Source: SIG440 sp045645485 (GTDB taxonomy: Bacteria; Bacillota; Clostridia; Monoglobales; Monoglobaceae). From it: 64,000 bases of DNA. Where the stretch lies: contig JAZRIX010000061.1 in NCBI GenBank assembly GCA_045645485.1, positions 1 through 64,000 on the forward strand. Direction: 5' to 3'. Positions 25,858 to 33,382 of the stretch are shown piece by piece. A program made the translations under genes and the position numbers. The notes beneath the pieces were generated by a model. It was not told the DNA's origin. It did no database searches and saw only the letters and a list, made by a program, of their open reading frames with translations. Position 1 is the first letter of the stretch; each line of letters begins with the position of its first letter.

Positions 25858-27249
25858 ATGAGAAGGTATAAAAAAGCAGGAATGGTTCTGGGCTTTATAT
25901 TACCGGCAATTGCGGGATTTATAGGTTATTTGTTATCGGGAAGTACAATACTGGATTCTGCGTACTCCGCTGTAAGAATGTATATTTTAGAAGCTGATTC
26001 GTGTCAGAATAATTTCTTGATAGAGATAGCAAGGTGGGTTGCACCTATCTGCACTGTAAGCGGATTGTTTATAATATTAAAAAAAGCGTATTCAAAGATA
26101 GTGGATTTCTTTCGCAGTTTTTCCGCAGATGCTGTAGCTGTTTATGGCGATACGGAGTTGAATGGGATTGCAAGAAAAAACATATGCCATGCAATTAATG
26201 TGGATGATAACGAACCTATGGACGTGGAAAGCCATATAATAATGTTTTCTACCGATGAAAAAGGACTTGAGTTTTATACAAAGAACAAGGACAAGCTTCA
26301 TGGAGAGATTTTTATAAAAATTGATAAAAATGATAGCTTTTCTGTGTCATTTGAAAATGTTAAATTTTTTAATCCCTGTGAGATTGTTGCAAGAAATTTC
26401 TGGCAGGAAAATGATATTCGTCAGGTAATAAAGAAAGACGAAATGAAAATTGCCATAGTGGGTTCGGATATACTTTCGAGAAAAATTCTTACATACGGAT
26501 TATTGAATAACATTTATTCACTTACACAGAAAATTGAATATCATATATGGAGCAATGATAAATTTTTTGAAAAAGCTCATAGTGATTTTGTGACAATGAA
26601 CTCAGACACTGTTATATATCACGAGAATAACTGCATGAATGAATTGTTTGAAATAGCTTCTGCTGACCGTATTATTATAACAGAGCAGATTGATAATGAA
26701 ATGCTGGCAGAAATTTCAAACCTGACAGACGGTGAAATATATTGTTTTGACCCCATGGGAACGTTTGTGAATATATTCAATTGCAGCAAATTATACTCCT
26801 TTGGTAATTATGAAAAGGTTCTTACTGCAGATAATATCAGAACAGAGAATTTGTATGCTTTTGCAAAAAAACTGAACCATGAGTATGCATTGAAATATCC
26901 CGAAGAGGGCACAACCGTTCCCCCGACTGTTGAAGAAGCGTGGGCGAAGCTTGACGTGTTTACCAAGGGGTCAAATATAGCTTCTGCGGATTATCACAAC
27001 ATAACCCTTATAATTATGAAGGAAACAGGAAAAACGGATGTGGATGCCACACTTGCAGAGCTTGAACATATAAGATGGTGCAGATACCATTGTATTAACC
27101 ATTGGAAATACGGAGAAACACCTGAAGGAAAGAAGGATCCGGCGAATAAAATACATCCGTGTCTGAAACCCTTTTCTGAACTTGATGAGAACACCAGAAA
27201 AAAAGATTTTGACGGTGTAAAAACTCTTTTGTCTCTGGCGGGTCTGTAA
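25858..27249 (+). CDS. Membrane protein with Rossmann-like and C-terminal RyR domains
   Basis: 463 residues. Two N-terminal membrane spans (about 9-28, VLGFILPAIAGFIGYLLSG; about 55-75, ending ICTVSGLFIILKKAY) give a short hairpin-type anchor. A cytosolic part follows with two Rossmann-like units, AVAVYGDTELNG and MKIAIVGSDILSRKIL, reminiscent of TrkA-N/RCK ligand-binding domains. The last ~65 residues (from about 397, AELEHIRWCRYHCINHWKYG, then NKIHPCLKPFSEL) match the RyR domain found in ryanodine receptors and prokaryotic signalling proteins. Function unknown; a membrane-bound ligand sensor is a reasonable guess. Own consensus promoter; SD AAAGAGGTG. Confidence 0.75.
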   Translation: MRRYKKAGMVLGFILPAIAGFIGYLLSGSTILDSAYSAVRMYILEADSCQNNFLIEIARWVAPICTVSGLFIILKKAYSKIVDFFRSFSADAVAVYGDTELNGIARKNICHAINVDDNEPMDVESHIIMFSTDEKGLEFYTKNKDKLHGEIFIKIDKNDSFSVSFENVKFFNPCEIVARNFWQENDIRQVIKKDEMKIAIVGSDILSRKILTYGLLNNIYSLTQKIEYHIWSNDKFFEKAHSDFVTMNSDTVIYHENNCMNELFEIASADRIIITEQIDNEMLAEISNLTDGEIYCFDPMGTFVNIFNCSKLYSFGNYEKVLTADNIRTENLYAFAKKLNHEYALKYPEEGTTVPPTVEEAWAKLDVFTKGSNIASADYHNITLIIMKETGKTDVDATLAELEHIRWCRYHCINHWKYGETPEGKKDPANKIHPCLKPFSELDENTRKKDFDGVKTLLSLAGL

Positions 27250-27328
27250 AACAAGAGTAAAGTATTGATTCAGATGAAGGGCAAAGAAAAAAGCAGGATG
27301 CAAAATAAAGAAAGAAGGAGAGAAATAA

Positions 27329-27970
27329 GTGACAACTCAGATATACATTATACGTCATGGAGAGTCTGAAGGGAATAGGCTGAGAAAGTTTTTGGGACAC
27401 AGTGATCTTGATATTACTGATTTGGGACATATTCAGGCTGAAAATACAGCAGAGTTTCTTTATGATATACCTGTTGATGTTATATATTCAAGTGACCTTT
27501 TGCGTGCGTATAATACAGCATTGCATACCGCAGAAAAAAAGGGAATGGATGTAATCAAAAGTGTTAAGCTTCGTGAAATTTTTGCAGGAGAATGGGAAAA
27601 CCGTTTCTTTTCGGATATTGAAGAAAACTGCAAAGAAAGCTTTGGCAGATGGCAGAGTAATATCGGGCGTTCAAGATGCGACGGAGGCGAAAGCACCGAG
27701 GAACTGCAAAACCGTGTTACTGCGGAAATAAAAAGAATTGCCCGGGAGAATGAGGGAAAGACGGTATTTGTCTTTACTCACGCTACGGTTTTGCGTGTGT
27801 TCAAGGCTTTTGCAGACGGAAAAACCCTTGATGAGATAAAAGATGTTCCATGGGCTACAAATGCATCTGTTTCGCACTTTGAGTACAGTGACGGTAAATT
27901 CACATGCATAGAGTACAGTATAGACAGCTTTCAGGGAGAAAATAAAACAAAAGTTCCTGCAAATGTATGA
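27329..27970 (+). CDS. Histidine phosphatase family protein (phosphoglycerate mutase-like)
   Basis: 213 residues; N-terminal IYIIRHGESEGN carries the phospho-accepting His, with the second conserved His in VFVFTHATVLR and the acid region LREIFAGEWENR. Dephosphorylates a small molecule (sugar phosphate, nucleotide or similar); the substrate cannot be read from sequence. GTG 27329 with SD AAGGAG. It is 79 bases after the RyR gene on the same strand and may be its operon partner. Confidence 0.85.
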   Translation: MTTQIYIIRHGESEGNRLRKFLGHSDLDITDLGHIQAENTAEFLYDIPVDVIYSSDLLRAYNTALHTAEKKGMDVIKSVKLREIFAGEWENRFFSDIEENCKESFGRWQSNIGRSRCDGGESTEELQNRVTAEIKRIARENEGKTVFVFTHATVLRVFKAFADGKTLDEIKDVPWATNASVSHFEYSDGKFTCIEYSIDSFQGENKTKVPANV

Positions 27971-28008
27971 CCCGAATTTTCAAAATGTTCAAAATTTCTA
28001 AAAAATGT

Positions 28009-28037
28009 TTGCTTTTTTGCGGAAGATATTGTATACT
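28009..28037 (+). promoter_or_regulatory. Promoter of the SNF transporter gene
   Basis: TTGCTT (28009-28014), 17-nt spacer, TATACT (28032-28037). Confidence 0.65.
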
Positions 28038-28073
28038 GGTAGAGCATGTAATTTTTGAGAGGACGGTATTATT

Positions 28074-29519
28074 ATGTCAAATGAAACAAGAAGCAGTTTT
28101 TCCGGCAAAATAGGCTTTGTTCTTGCTGCGGCAGGGTCGGCTGTCGGGTTGGGAAACATCTGGAGATTTCCTTATCTCGCGGCAAAGTACGGCGGAGGTA
28201 TATTTTTGCTGGTGTATATTGTTCTGGCTGTAACGTTGGGGTTTGCCCTTATGACAGCCGAAATTGCTATAGGAAGAAAAACGGGACTCAGTGCTATAGG
28301 TGCTTATAAAAAGCTTGACAAGCGATTCGGTTTTCTGGGATGGATGGCGGCTCTTGTTCCTGTTATCATCCTTCCTTATTACTCTGTTATAGGCGGATGG
28401 GTTGCAAAATACCTTTTCTCCTTCGTTTCCGGCAACGGAGCACAGACGGCGGCGGACGTGGCTACATATATTGATGCAGAGGGAAAAACTCAGGTGCTGT
28501 CGTTTTTTGAAAACTTTATAGGTGTAAGTCACGAGGGTATGACGTATGCCGCAGGCTTTGGTACGGTTTCTCCCTGGGAACCCATAGGTTGGTTTTTCCT
28601 TTTCCTTGGGGTAACAGCATTGATTGTTCTTTTTGGCGTGGAGAAGGGAATAGAAAAGGTCAGCAAGATTATGATGCCCGTACTGGTTGCACTGTCTATC
28701 GGAATTGCGGTTTATGTTCTGTTCTTGCCCAATGCAATGGAAGGTGTAAAGTATTATATTTTACCTGATTTCAGCAAGTTTTCAGTTAAAACGGTTCTTG
28801 CGGCTATGGGACAGCTGTTTTACTCAATGTCACTGGCTATGGGAATTATGATAACCTATGGTTCTTATATGAAGAAGGAAGTAAACCTTGAATCCTCGGT
28901 GAGCCAGATTGAAATATTTGACACAGGAATAGCTTTTCTTGCAGGTCTTATGATTATTCCGGCGGTATTCACCTTTTCAGGCGGTACTCCTGAAGCACTG
29001 GGCAAAGGACCCGGCCTAATGTTTGCTGTACTCCCCAAAGTTTTTGAGGATATGTGGGGCGGACACGTAATAGGTGCAATATTCTTTATTCTTGTGCTTG
29101 TTGCGGCACTTACTTCTTCGATATCACTGATGGAAACAGTTATTTCAATGGTATGTGACAAGTTCAGGCTGAACAGAAAGCTTTCGTGGCTGGTTGTTTT
29201 CGCAGGGTCGATAGTTATTGGCTTGCCTTCTACATTGGGTTACAGTGTATGGTCTCACATAACACTTCTGAAGATGCCGTTCCTTGACTTCTTTGATTTT
29301 ATCAGCAACAGTGTGCTTATGCCGATTGTTGCATTTCTCACATGTATTCTTGTGGGATATGTTGTCAAACCTGCAGCCGTTGCTGAAGAGGTGGAGCTCA
29401 GCTCAAAGTTCAAAAGAAAGGCTTTGTTTGTCCTTATAATTAAATATGCTGCCCCAATTTGTATTTTGCTGATACTTGTATCTTCAGTTCTGGATGCTTT
29501 CGGGTTGTTTAAAATTTAA
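28074..29519 (+). CDS. Sodium-dependent transporter, neurotransmitter:sodium symporter (SNF) family
   Basis: 481 residues, about 11-12 membrane spans. N-terminal GSAVGLGNIWRFPYLAAKYGG is the LeuT/MhsT fold signature with unwound TM1; GIMITYGSYMKK around TM6-7 and SSISLMETVISM later fit as well. Uses the sodium gradient to import an amino acid or related amine; substrate undetermined. SD GAGAGG before ATG 28074, own promoter and terminator. Confidence 0.93.
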   Translation: MSNETRSSFSGKIGFVLAAAGSAVGLGNIWRFPYLAAKYGGGIFLLVYIVLAVTLGFALMTAEIAIGRKTGLSAIGAYKKLDKRFGFLGWMAALVPVIILPYYSVIGGWVAKYLFSFVSGNGAQTAADVATYIDAEGKTQVLSFFENFIGVSHEGMTYAAGFGTVSPWEPIGWFFLFLGVTALIVLFGVEKGIEKVSKIMMPVLVALSIGIAVYVLFLPNAMEGVKYYILPDFSKFSVKTVLAAMGQLFYSMSLAMGIMITYGSYMKKEVNLESSVSQIEIFDTGIAFLAGLMIIPAVFTFSGGTPEALGKGPGLMFAVLPKVFEDMWGGHVIGAIFFILVLVAALTSSISLMETVISMVCDKFRLNRKLSWLVVFAGSIVIGLPSTLGYSVWSHITLLKMPFLDFFDFISNSVLMPIVAFLTCILVGYVVKPAAVAEEVELSSKFKRKALFVLIIKYAAPICILLILVSSVLDAFGLFKI

Positions 29520-29525
29520 AAGTAA

Positions 29526-29568
29526 AATGTCATTCGGTATGTGTTTTATGATACTGAATGACATTTTT
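29526..29568 (+). terminator. Terminator of the SNF transporter gene
   Basis: AATGTCATTCGGTAT pairs with ATACTGAATGACATTT around a short loop, followed by TTTT. Confidence 0.85.
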
Positions 29569-29601
29569 TGTAACTTTTTATATCCATACAAAAAAGCATT
29601 T

Positions 29602-29631
29602 TTGTTATATAAATTTTAACGTTAGTATTAT
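29602..29631 (+). promoter_or_regulatory. Promoter of the kdgA-dgoK operon
   Basis: TTGTTA (29602-29607), 18-nt spacer, TATTAT (29626-29631); a TATAAT at 29631 is an alternative -10. AT-rich, so only moderately specific. Confidence 0.45.
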
Positions 29632-29662
29632 ATAATTCAGATATAGAATTGGGGTGTAAAAA

Positions 29663-30313
29663 ATGACAGATATAATTATTGAAAATATTATGAAAAATAA
29701 AATTATTGCAATTGTGAGAGGAATAGAAGAAGACAAGCTTATTCCGCTTGCAGAGGCTATGTATGATGGAGGAGTGAGACTCCTTGAAATTACTTACAGT
29801 GCAGACGGAAAGGTGTCTGATGAAGAAACGGCGGAGCGTATAAGAATGCTTGCGGAGCATTTTGAAGGCAGGATGGATATAGGAGCGGGTACTGTTCTTG
29901 AACCGTCACAGGTTGAGCTGACAAAGAAGGCAGGAGGGAAGTTTATTATTTCCCCTGATGCTTATGATGAGGTAATAAAAAAGACAAAGGAACTGGGTAT
30001 GGTTTCTATTCCCGGTGTTTATACTCCCAGTGAAATCAGAGGTGCCATAAGAGCCGGGGCGGATTTTGTAAAGCTTTTTCCTGCGACACAGCTGGGGCCT
30101 GATTACATAAAGGCAATCAAAGCACCGCTTTCTGACATACGTCTTCTGGCGGTGGGGGGAGTTAACCCTGAGAATATGTCAGATTTTGAGAAAGCAGGTG
30201 CCTGCGGTTTTGGCATCGGTTCGAATATCATTGACAAAAAAGCTGTTGCATCAGGGGATTTTGAGAAAATAACTCAACTCGCAATAAAATACACATCACA
30301 GATAGGAAAGTGA
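29663..30313 (+). CDS. 2-dehydro-3-deoxy-phosphogluconate/-phosphogalactonate aldolase (KDPG aldolase family)
   Basis: 216 residues, class I TIM-barrel aldolase that splits a 2-keto-3-deoxy-6-phospho sugar acid into pyruvate and glyceraldehyde 3-phosphate. IVRGIEEDKLIPLAEAMYDGG, LEITYSADG, GAGTVLEPSQVE, the Schiff-base Lys in ADFVKLFPATQLG, and AVGGVNPENM match Eda/DgoA. SD GGGGTG. Overlaps the frame of the kinase gene that follows, so the pair acts together: kinase, then aldolase. Confidence 0.9.
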   Translation: MTDIIIENIMKNKIIAIVRGIEEDKLIPLAEAMYDGGVRLLEITYSADGKVSDEETAERIRMLAEHFEGRMDIGAGTVLEPSQVELTKKAGGKFIISPDAYDEVIKKTKELGMVSIPGVYTPSEIRGAIRAGADFVKLFPATQLGPDYIKAIKAPLSDIRLLAVGGVNPENMSDFEKAGACGFGIGSNIIDKKAVASGDFEKITQLAIKYTSQIGK

Positions 30314-30318
30314 TATTT

Positions 30319-31251
30319 ATGGCAAACTATATTGCAATTGACGGGGGCACGACAAATACAAGAATAAGCTTGGTGAAAAACGGTGTACCTATAGCTACAA
30401 AGAAATATAATGTTGGTGCAAAAAAATCCATTGACGGAAATACAGAACTGAAAAAAGCGGTGAAAGAAGCCATACAGCAGCTTTTGAATGATGCGGGTAT
30501 GCTGTCTTCGGATATTGAGTGCATTCTTGCGGCAGGAATGATTACATCTGAATTCGGACTTTTTGAGCTTAAACATATAACAGTTCCTGCAGGCATAGCA
30601 GAATTACATAAAAACATGAAACGTGTTGTAATGGAAGAGCTTTCAGATATACCTTTTGTATTTATCCCGGGTATAAAGCTGAACTGTACAAGTCTTGAAG
30701 ACAGTGATATGATGCGGGGCGAGGAAGCTGAGCTTATGGGAATTGACGGTGTTGCGGAGAGTGTGTATGTACTCCCGGGGTCACATTCAAAGGTGATACG
30801 TACTGACGGTTACGGCAGAATTACGGATTTTTGTACAATGCTTACGGGTGAAATGATAGAGGCAATTTCGGGTGATACAATTCTTCGGGATGCGGTTGAT
30901 TTGTCTCTGGGAGAAACAGAACGGGACTTTTTGCTTTCGGGATATAGCTATTGCGAAAAAAACGGACTTAATAAGTCGTTGTTCAAAGTAAGGGTGCTTA
31001 AGAACTTGCTTGGTGCGACACCTGTACAGGTTTACAGCTTTTTCCTTGGAGCTATGTTCCATGATGAAATAAAACAAATAATAAGCTGTGATGAAAAAAC
31101 GGTTGTTATCGGAGGCAAACGTCAGCTACGCTCTGCAATGGCTGAAATAATACAGACCTTTTCGGATAAGAAGGTTTGGTGTCTGTCGGATGCAGAAGTT
31201 GAAAATGCAAATATTTTGGGGATGGTGAAAATATATGAACGAATTGATTAA
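30319..31251 (+). CDS. dgoK: 2-dehydro-3-deoxygalactonokinase
   Basis: 310 residues, DgoK-type actin-fold sugar kinase. IAIDGGTTNTRISLV near the N-terminus is the phosphate-1 loop; LAAGMITSEFGL, PGIKLNC, MMRGEEAELMG and VLPGSHSKVI are family motifs. It phosphorylates 2-keto-3-deoxygalactonate (or the gluconate isomer), giving the substrate for the aldolase upstream. ATG 30319 is preferred over GTG 30310 because AGGAAAG lies just before it. Confidence 0.9.
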   Translation: MANYIAIDGGTTNTRISLVKNGVPIATKKYNVGAKKSIDGNTELKKAVKEAIQQLLNDAGMLSSDIECILAAGMITSEFGLFELKHITVPAGIAELHKNMKRVVMEELSDIPFVFIPGIKLNCTSLEDSDMMRGEEAELMGIDGVAESVYVLPGSHSKVIRTDGYGRITDFCTMLTGEMIEAISGDTILRDAVDLSLGETERDFLLSGYSYCEKNGLNKSLFKVRVLKNLLGATPVQVYSFFLGAMFHDEIKQIISCDEKTVVIGGKRQLRSAMAEIIQTFSDKKVWCLSDAEVENANILGMVKIYERID

Positions 31252-32932
31252 AGATAATATGATTTATCAGGATAAGGAAAGCTTGAAGAATTATGTGACG
31301 GATCACCGTATTTGGCAAGGAATTCCCAGTATAGAAATTACAAAAAACGGAAGAATGTTTGTTACTTTTTATTCAGGCAATGGCGGAGAGCGTCTCGGAA
31401 ATTTTGCGGTTGTCATTATGTCTGATGACAACGGACAGACCTTTGGCGAACCTATTGTTGCGGCATATAAAGACGAAGAACACAGATGCTTTGACCCGTG
31501 CCTGTGGATAGATCCTCTTGGGAGACTTTGGTTTACATGGTCGATTATGCCTGATGACGGGACTTATGCTTCTATATGTGAAAACCCTGATGCTGATGAG
31601 CTTGTGTGGAGTGAATCCTTTTATGTCGGTGATGAAATAATGATGAATAAGCCGACCGTTCTGTCTACGGGGGAATGGTATTTTCCTATTGCGATATGGC
31701 CGAGAGAAATGAGAAAGATTTACAGGCACAGGTATGAGGCCGACCGAATTCCCGGTGCCTATGCATACAAGACTATCAACAACGGAAAAACTTTTGAACG
31801 TCTTGGGGGTGCTGATGGCGGTTATCGTGATTTTGATGAGCATATGATTGTGGAACTCAATGACGAAACATTAGCCAACTATATCAGAGTGGACGGCGGA
31901 ATAGCTGTGTGTTATTCCTATGACAGGGGAAAAACCTGGACCAAGAGCGTTCACACGGGATTGGGTGAGACTCCTTCAAGGTTCCATATACGCAGACTCA
32001 AATCCGGAAGACTTATGTTGGTTACTCATATTGATTCAAAACATAAGCGTGTAAAAAGGTGTAACCTTGCTGTATTGCTTTCTGAGGATGAGGGAAAAAC
32101 CTGGCCATACAGAATGATAATTGACGAAAGGGATTGGGTTTCGTATCCTGATGCAAAAGAAGGCGAAGACGGATTTATTTATATAGTATATGACCGTGAA
32201 CGTCAGGGAATTTCCATTGAGCATGCATATACTCAGGCACGTGAAATTCTTATGGCAAAGATAACTGAAGAGGATGTTATTGCCGGAAAGCTTGTAAATA
32301 GCGAAAGTAAGCTCAAACATATTGTGTCAAAGCTTGGAAAGTTTTATGATGAAACCATAAATTATTATGAAGAACCGGACAGATTTTCGGATGATGAGCT
32401 TGCTAATTTGTTGCTGACAAAGTACGCTGATGATGTTGTCGGAAAGATATTTGAATTTTATTCTGTGAACTGTATCAATATGGGAAGTATGAACGGGAAA
32501 AAACTTGACCAATTGATTGAAAGCTATGAAGAGGAGAAGGAGGACAAGGCTGTTGCGGTAAAGAGGATAATAGCTTTTGTACGTTCGTCCTCATCGGGAA
32601 CCTCAAACAACCCGCCCATTGTAAATGCAGTGAAGGATGTAATACTAAAGAATGTGGAGGATGACTTATCTGTAAGCTGTATTGCCGAAAAGATAGGAGT
32701 AAGTGCATATTACATGATGCACCAGTTTAAGGCGATTACGGGTACGACAATCACAAGTTACAAAAAGGAGCTCAAGCTATCAAAGGCTAAAAGAATGTTG
32801 GTCAATACTGAAAAAAGTATGACAGAAATTGCACAGATGTGCGGATTCGGAAGCTCCAGCTATTTTGCAAAAATATTTATGCAGGCGGAGGGTGTCTCTC
32901 CTACTGAATACAGAAAACAGCTTAAGGGCTGA
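31235..32932 (+). CDS. Sialidase-like β-propeller fused to an AraC-type DNA-binding domain
   Basis: 565 residues. The first ~370 form a BNR/sialidase propeller with Asp-box repeats SDDNGQTF (~62), INNGKTF (~181), SYDRGKTW (~227) and SEDEGKTW (~282); no signal peptide, so it is cytosolic. A ~100-residue linker follows. The last ~95 residues (from DDLSVSCIAEKIGVS, ~472) are an AraC tandem helix-turn-helix ending FGSSSYFAKIFMQAEGVSP and TEYRKQ. It overlaps dgoK by 17 bases. Most simply, the propeller senses or processes a sugar acid and the AraC part regulates this operon; enzyme activity is not shown. No other regulator is in the operon. Confidence 0.85.
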   Translation: MNELIKDNMIYQDKESLKNYVTDHRIWQGIPSIEITKNGRMFVTFYSGNGGERLGNFAVVIMSDDNGQTFGEPIVAAYKDEEHRCFDPCLWIDPLGRLWFTWSIMPDDGTYASICENPDADELVWSESFYVGDEIMMNKPTVLSTGEWYFPIAIWPREMRKIYRHRYEADRIPGAYAYKTINNGKTFERLGGADGGYRDFDEHMIVELNDETLANYIRVDGGIAVCYSYDRGKTWTKSVHTGLGETPSRFHIRRLKSGRLMLVTHIDSKHKRVKRCNLAVLLSEDEGKTWPYRMIIDERDWVSYPDAKEGEDGFIYIVYDRERQGISIEHAYTQAREILMAKITEEDVIAGKLVNSESKLKHIVSKLGKFYDETINYYEEPDRFSDDELANLLLTKYADDVVGKIFEFYSVNCINMGSMNGKKLDQLIESYEEEKEDKAVAVKRIIAFVRSSSSGTSNNPPIVNAVKDVILKNVEDDLSVSCIAEKIGVSAYYMMHQFKAITGTTITSYKKELKLSKAKRMLVNTEKSMTEIAQMCGFGSSSYFAKIFMQAEGVSPTEYRKQLKG

Positions 32933-32949
32933 ACTGTATAAAACTAAAG

Positions 32950-33016
32950 AGACTGTGTGTGCTGATATTTTCAGAAAGATTTTTGTTGAAAATATTAGGA
33001 CAGCAGTCTTTTTTAT
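32950..33016 (+). terminator. Terminator of the sugar-acid operon
   Basis: Long hairpin: AGACTG / CAGTCT at the base and TGATATTTTCA / TGAAAATATTA above, followed by TTTTTT. Confidence 0.8.
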
Positions 33017-33064
33017 ATAATAGGGATTTGCGTATTTCCTTGTATATAAAAATAAGATTAAATA

Positions 33065-33157
33065 GTCCATGCGAGATTTTCCGACTATGTCGGAAACGCA
33101 TATGGACGACCGAAAGCGTGGATGCTACGACCGCCGCCTGCGGCAAGCGGCGCAGCT
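33065..33157 (+). repeat. Structured intergenic repeat, copy B
   Basis: Outer stem GTCCAT / ATGGAC and GCG / CGC enclosing TTTCCGAC-TAT-GTCGGAAA, then AAAGCG and a GC-rich hairpin (CGCCGC / GCGGCG). Same order of parts as copy A at 853, and 34 of 36 positions identical to copy C in the GC-rich half. With the terminator before it and the promoter after it, this accounts for the 32933-33382 spacer. Confidence 0.7.
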
Positions 33158-33259
33158 ACTTTCTTGTTGTAAAACACAAGGTATGGTTATTTACAGGAAG
33201 AAACAATGTATATATTGAAAAATTGACTTGATATACACTGTATTTGTGAGCTTAAAATA

Positions 33260-33288
33260 TTGACTTCAAAAAAATAAAATGATATAAT
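33260..33288 (+). promoter_or_regulatory. Promoter of the tubulin-like locus
   Basis: TTGACT (33260-33265), 17-nt spacer, TATAAT (33283-33288). Confidence 0.8.
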
Positions 33289-33382
33289 ATTATAGATTGT
33301 ATCGTTTTATATGCTTGGTATATTTTATTATACATATCAGCTGAATGGAAAAAAGCAGTTTTGCTTGAGAGGAGCGACGGTT

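Noticed and set aside
32829..33231. Frames in the spacer before the tubulin-like locus
   Set aside because: They cross a terminator and the structured repeat copy B, and lack SD sites.
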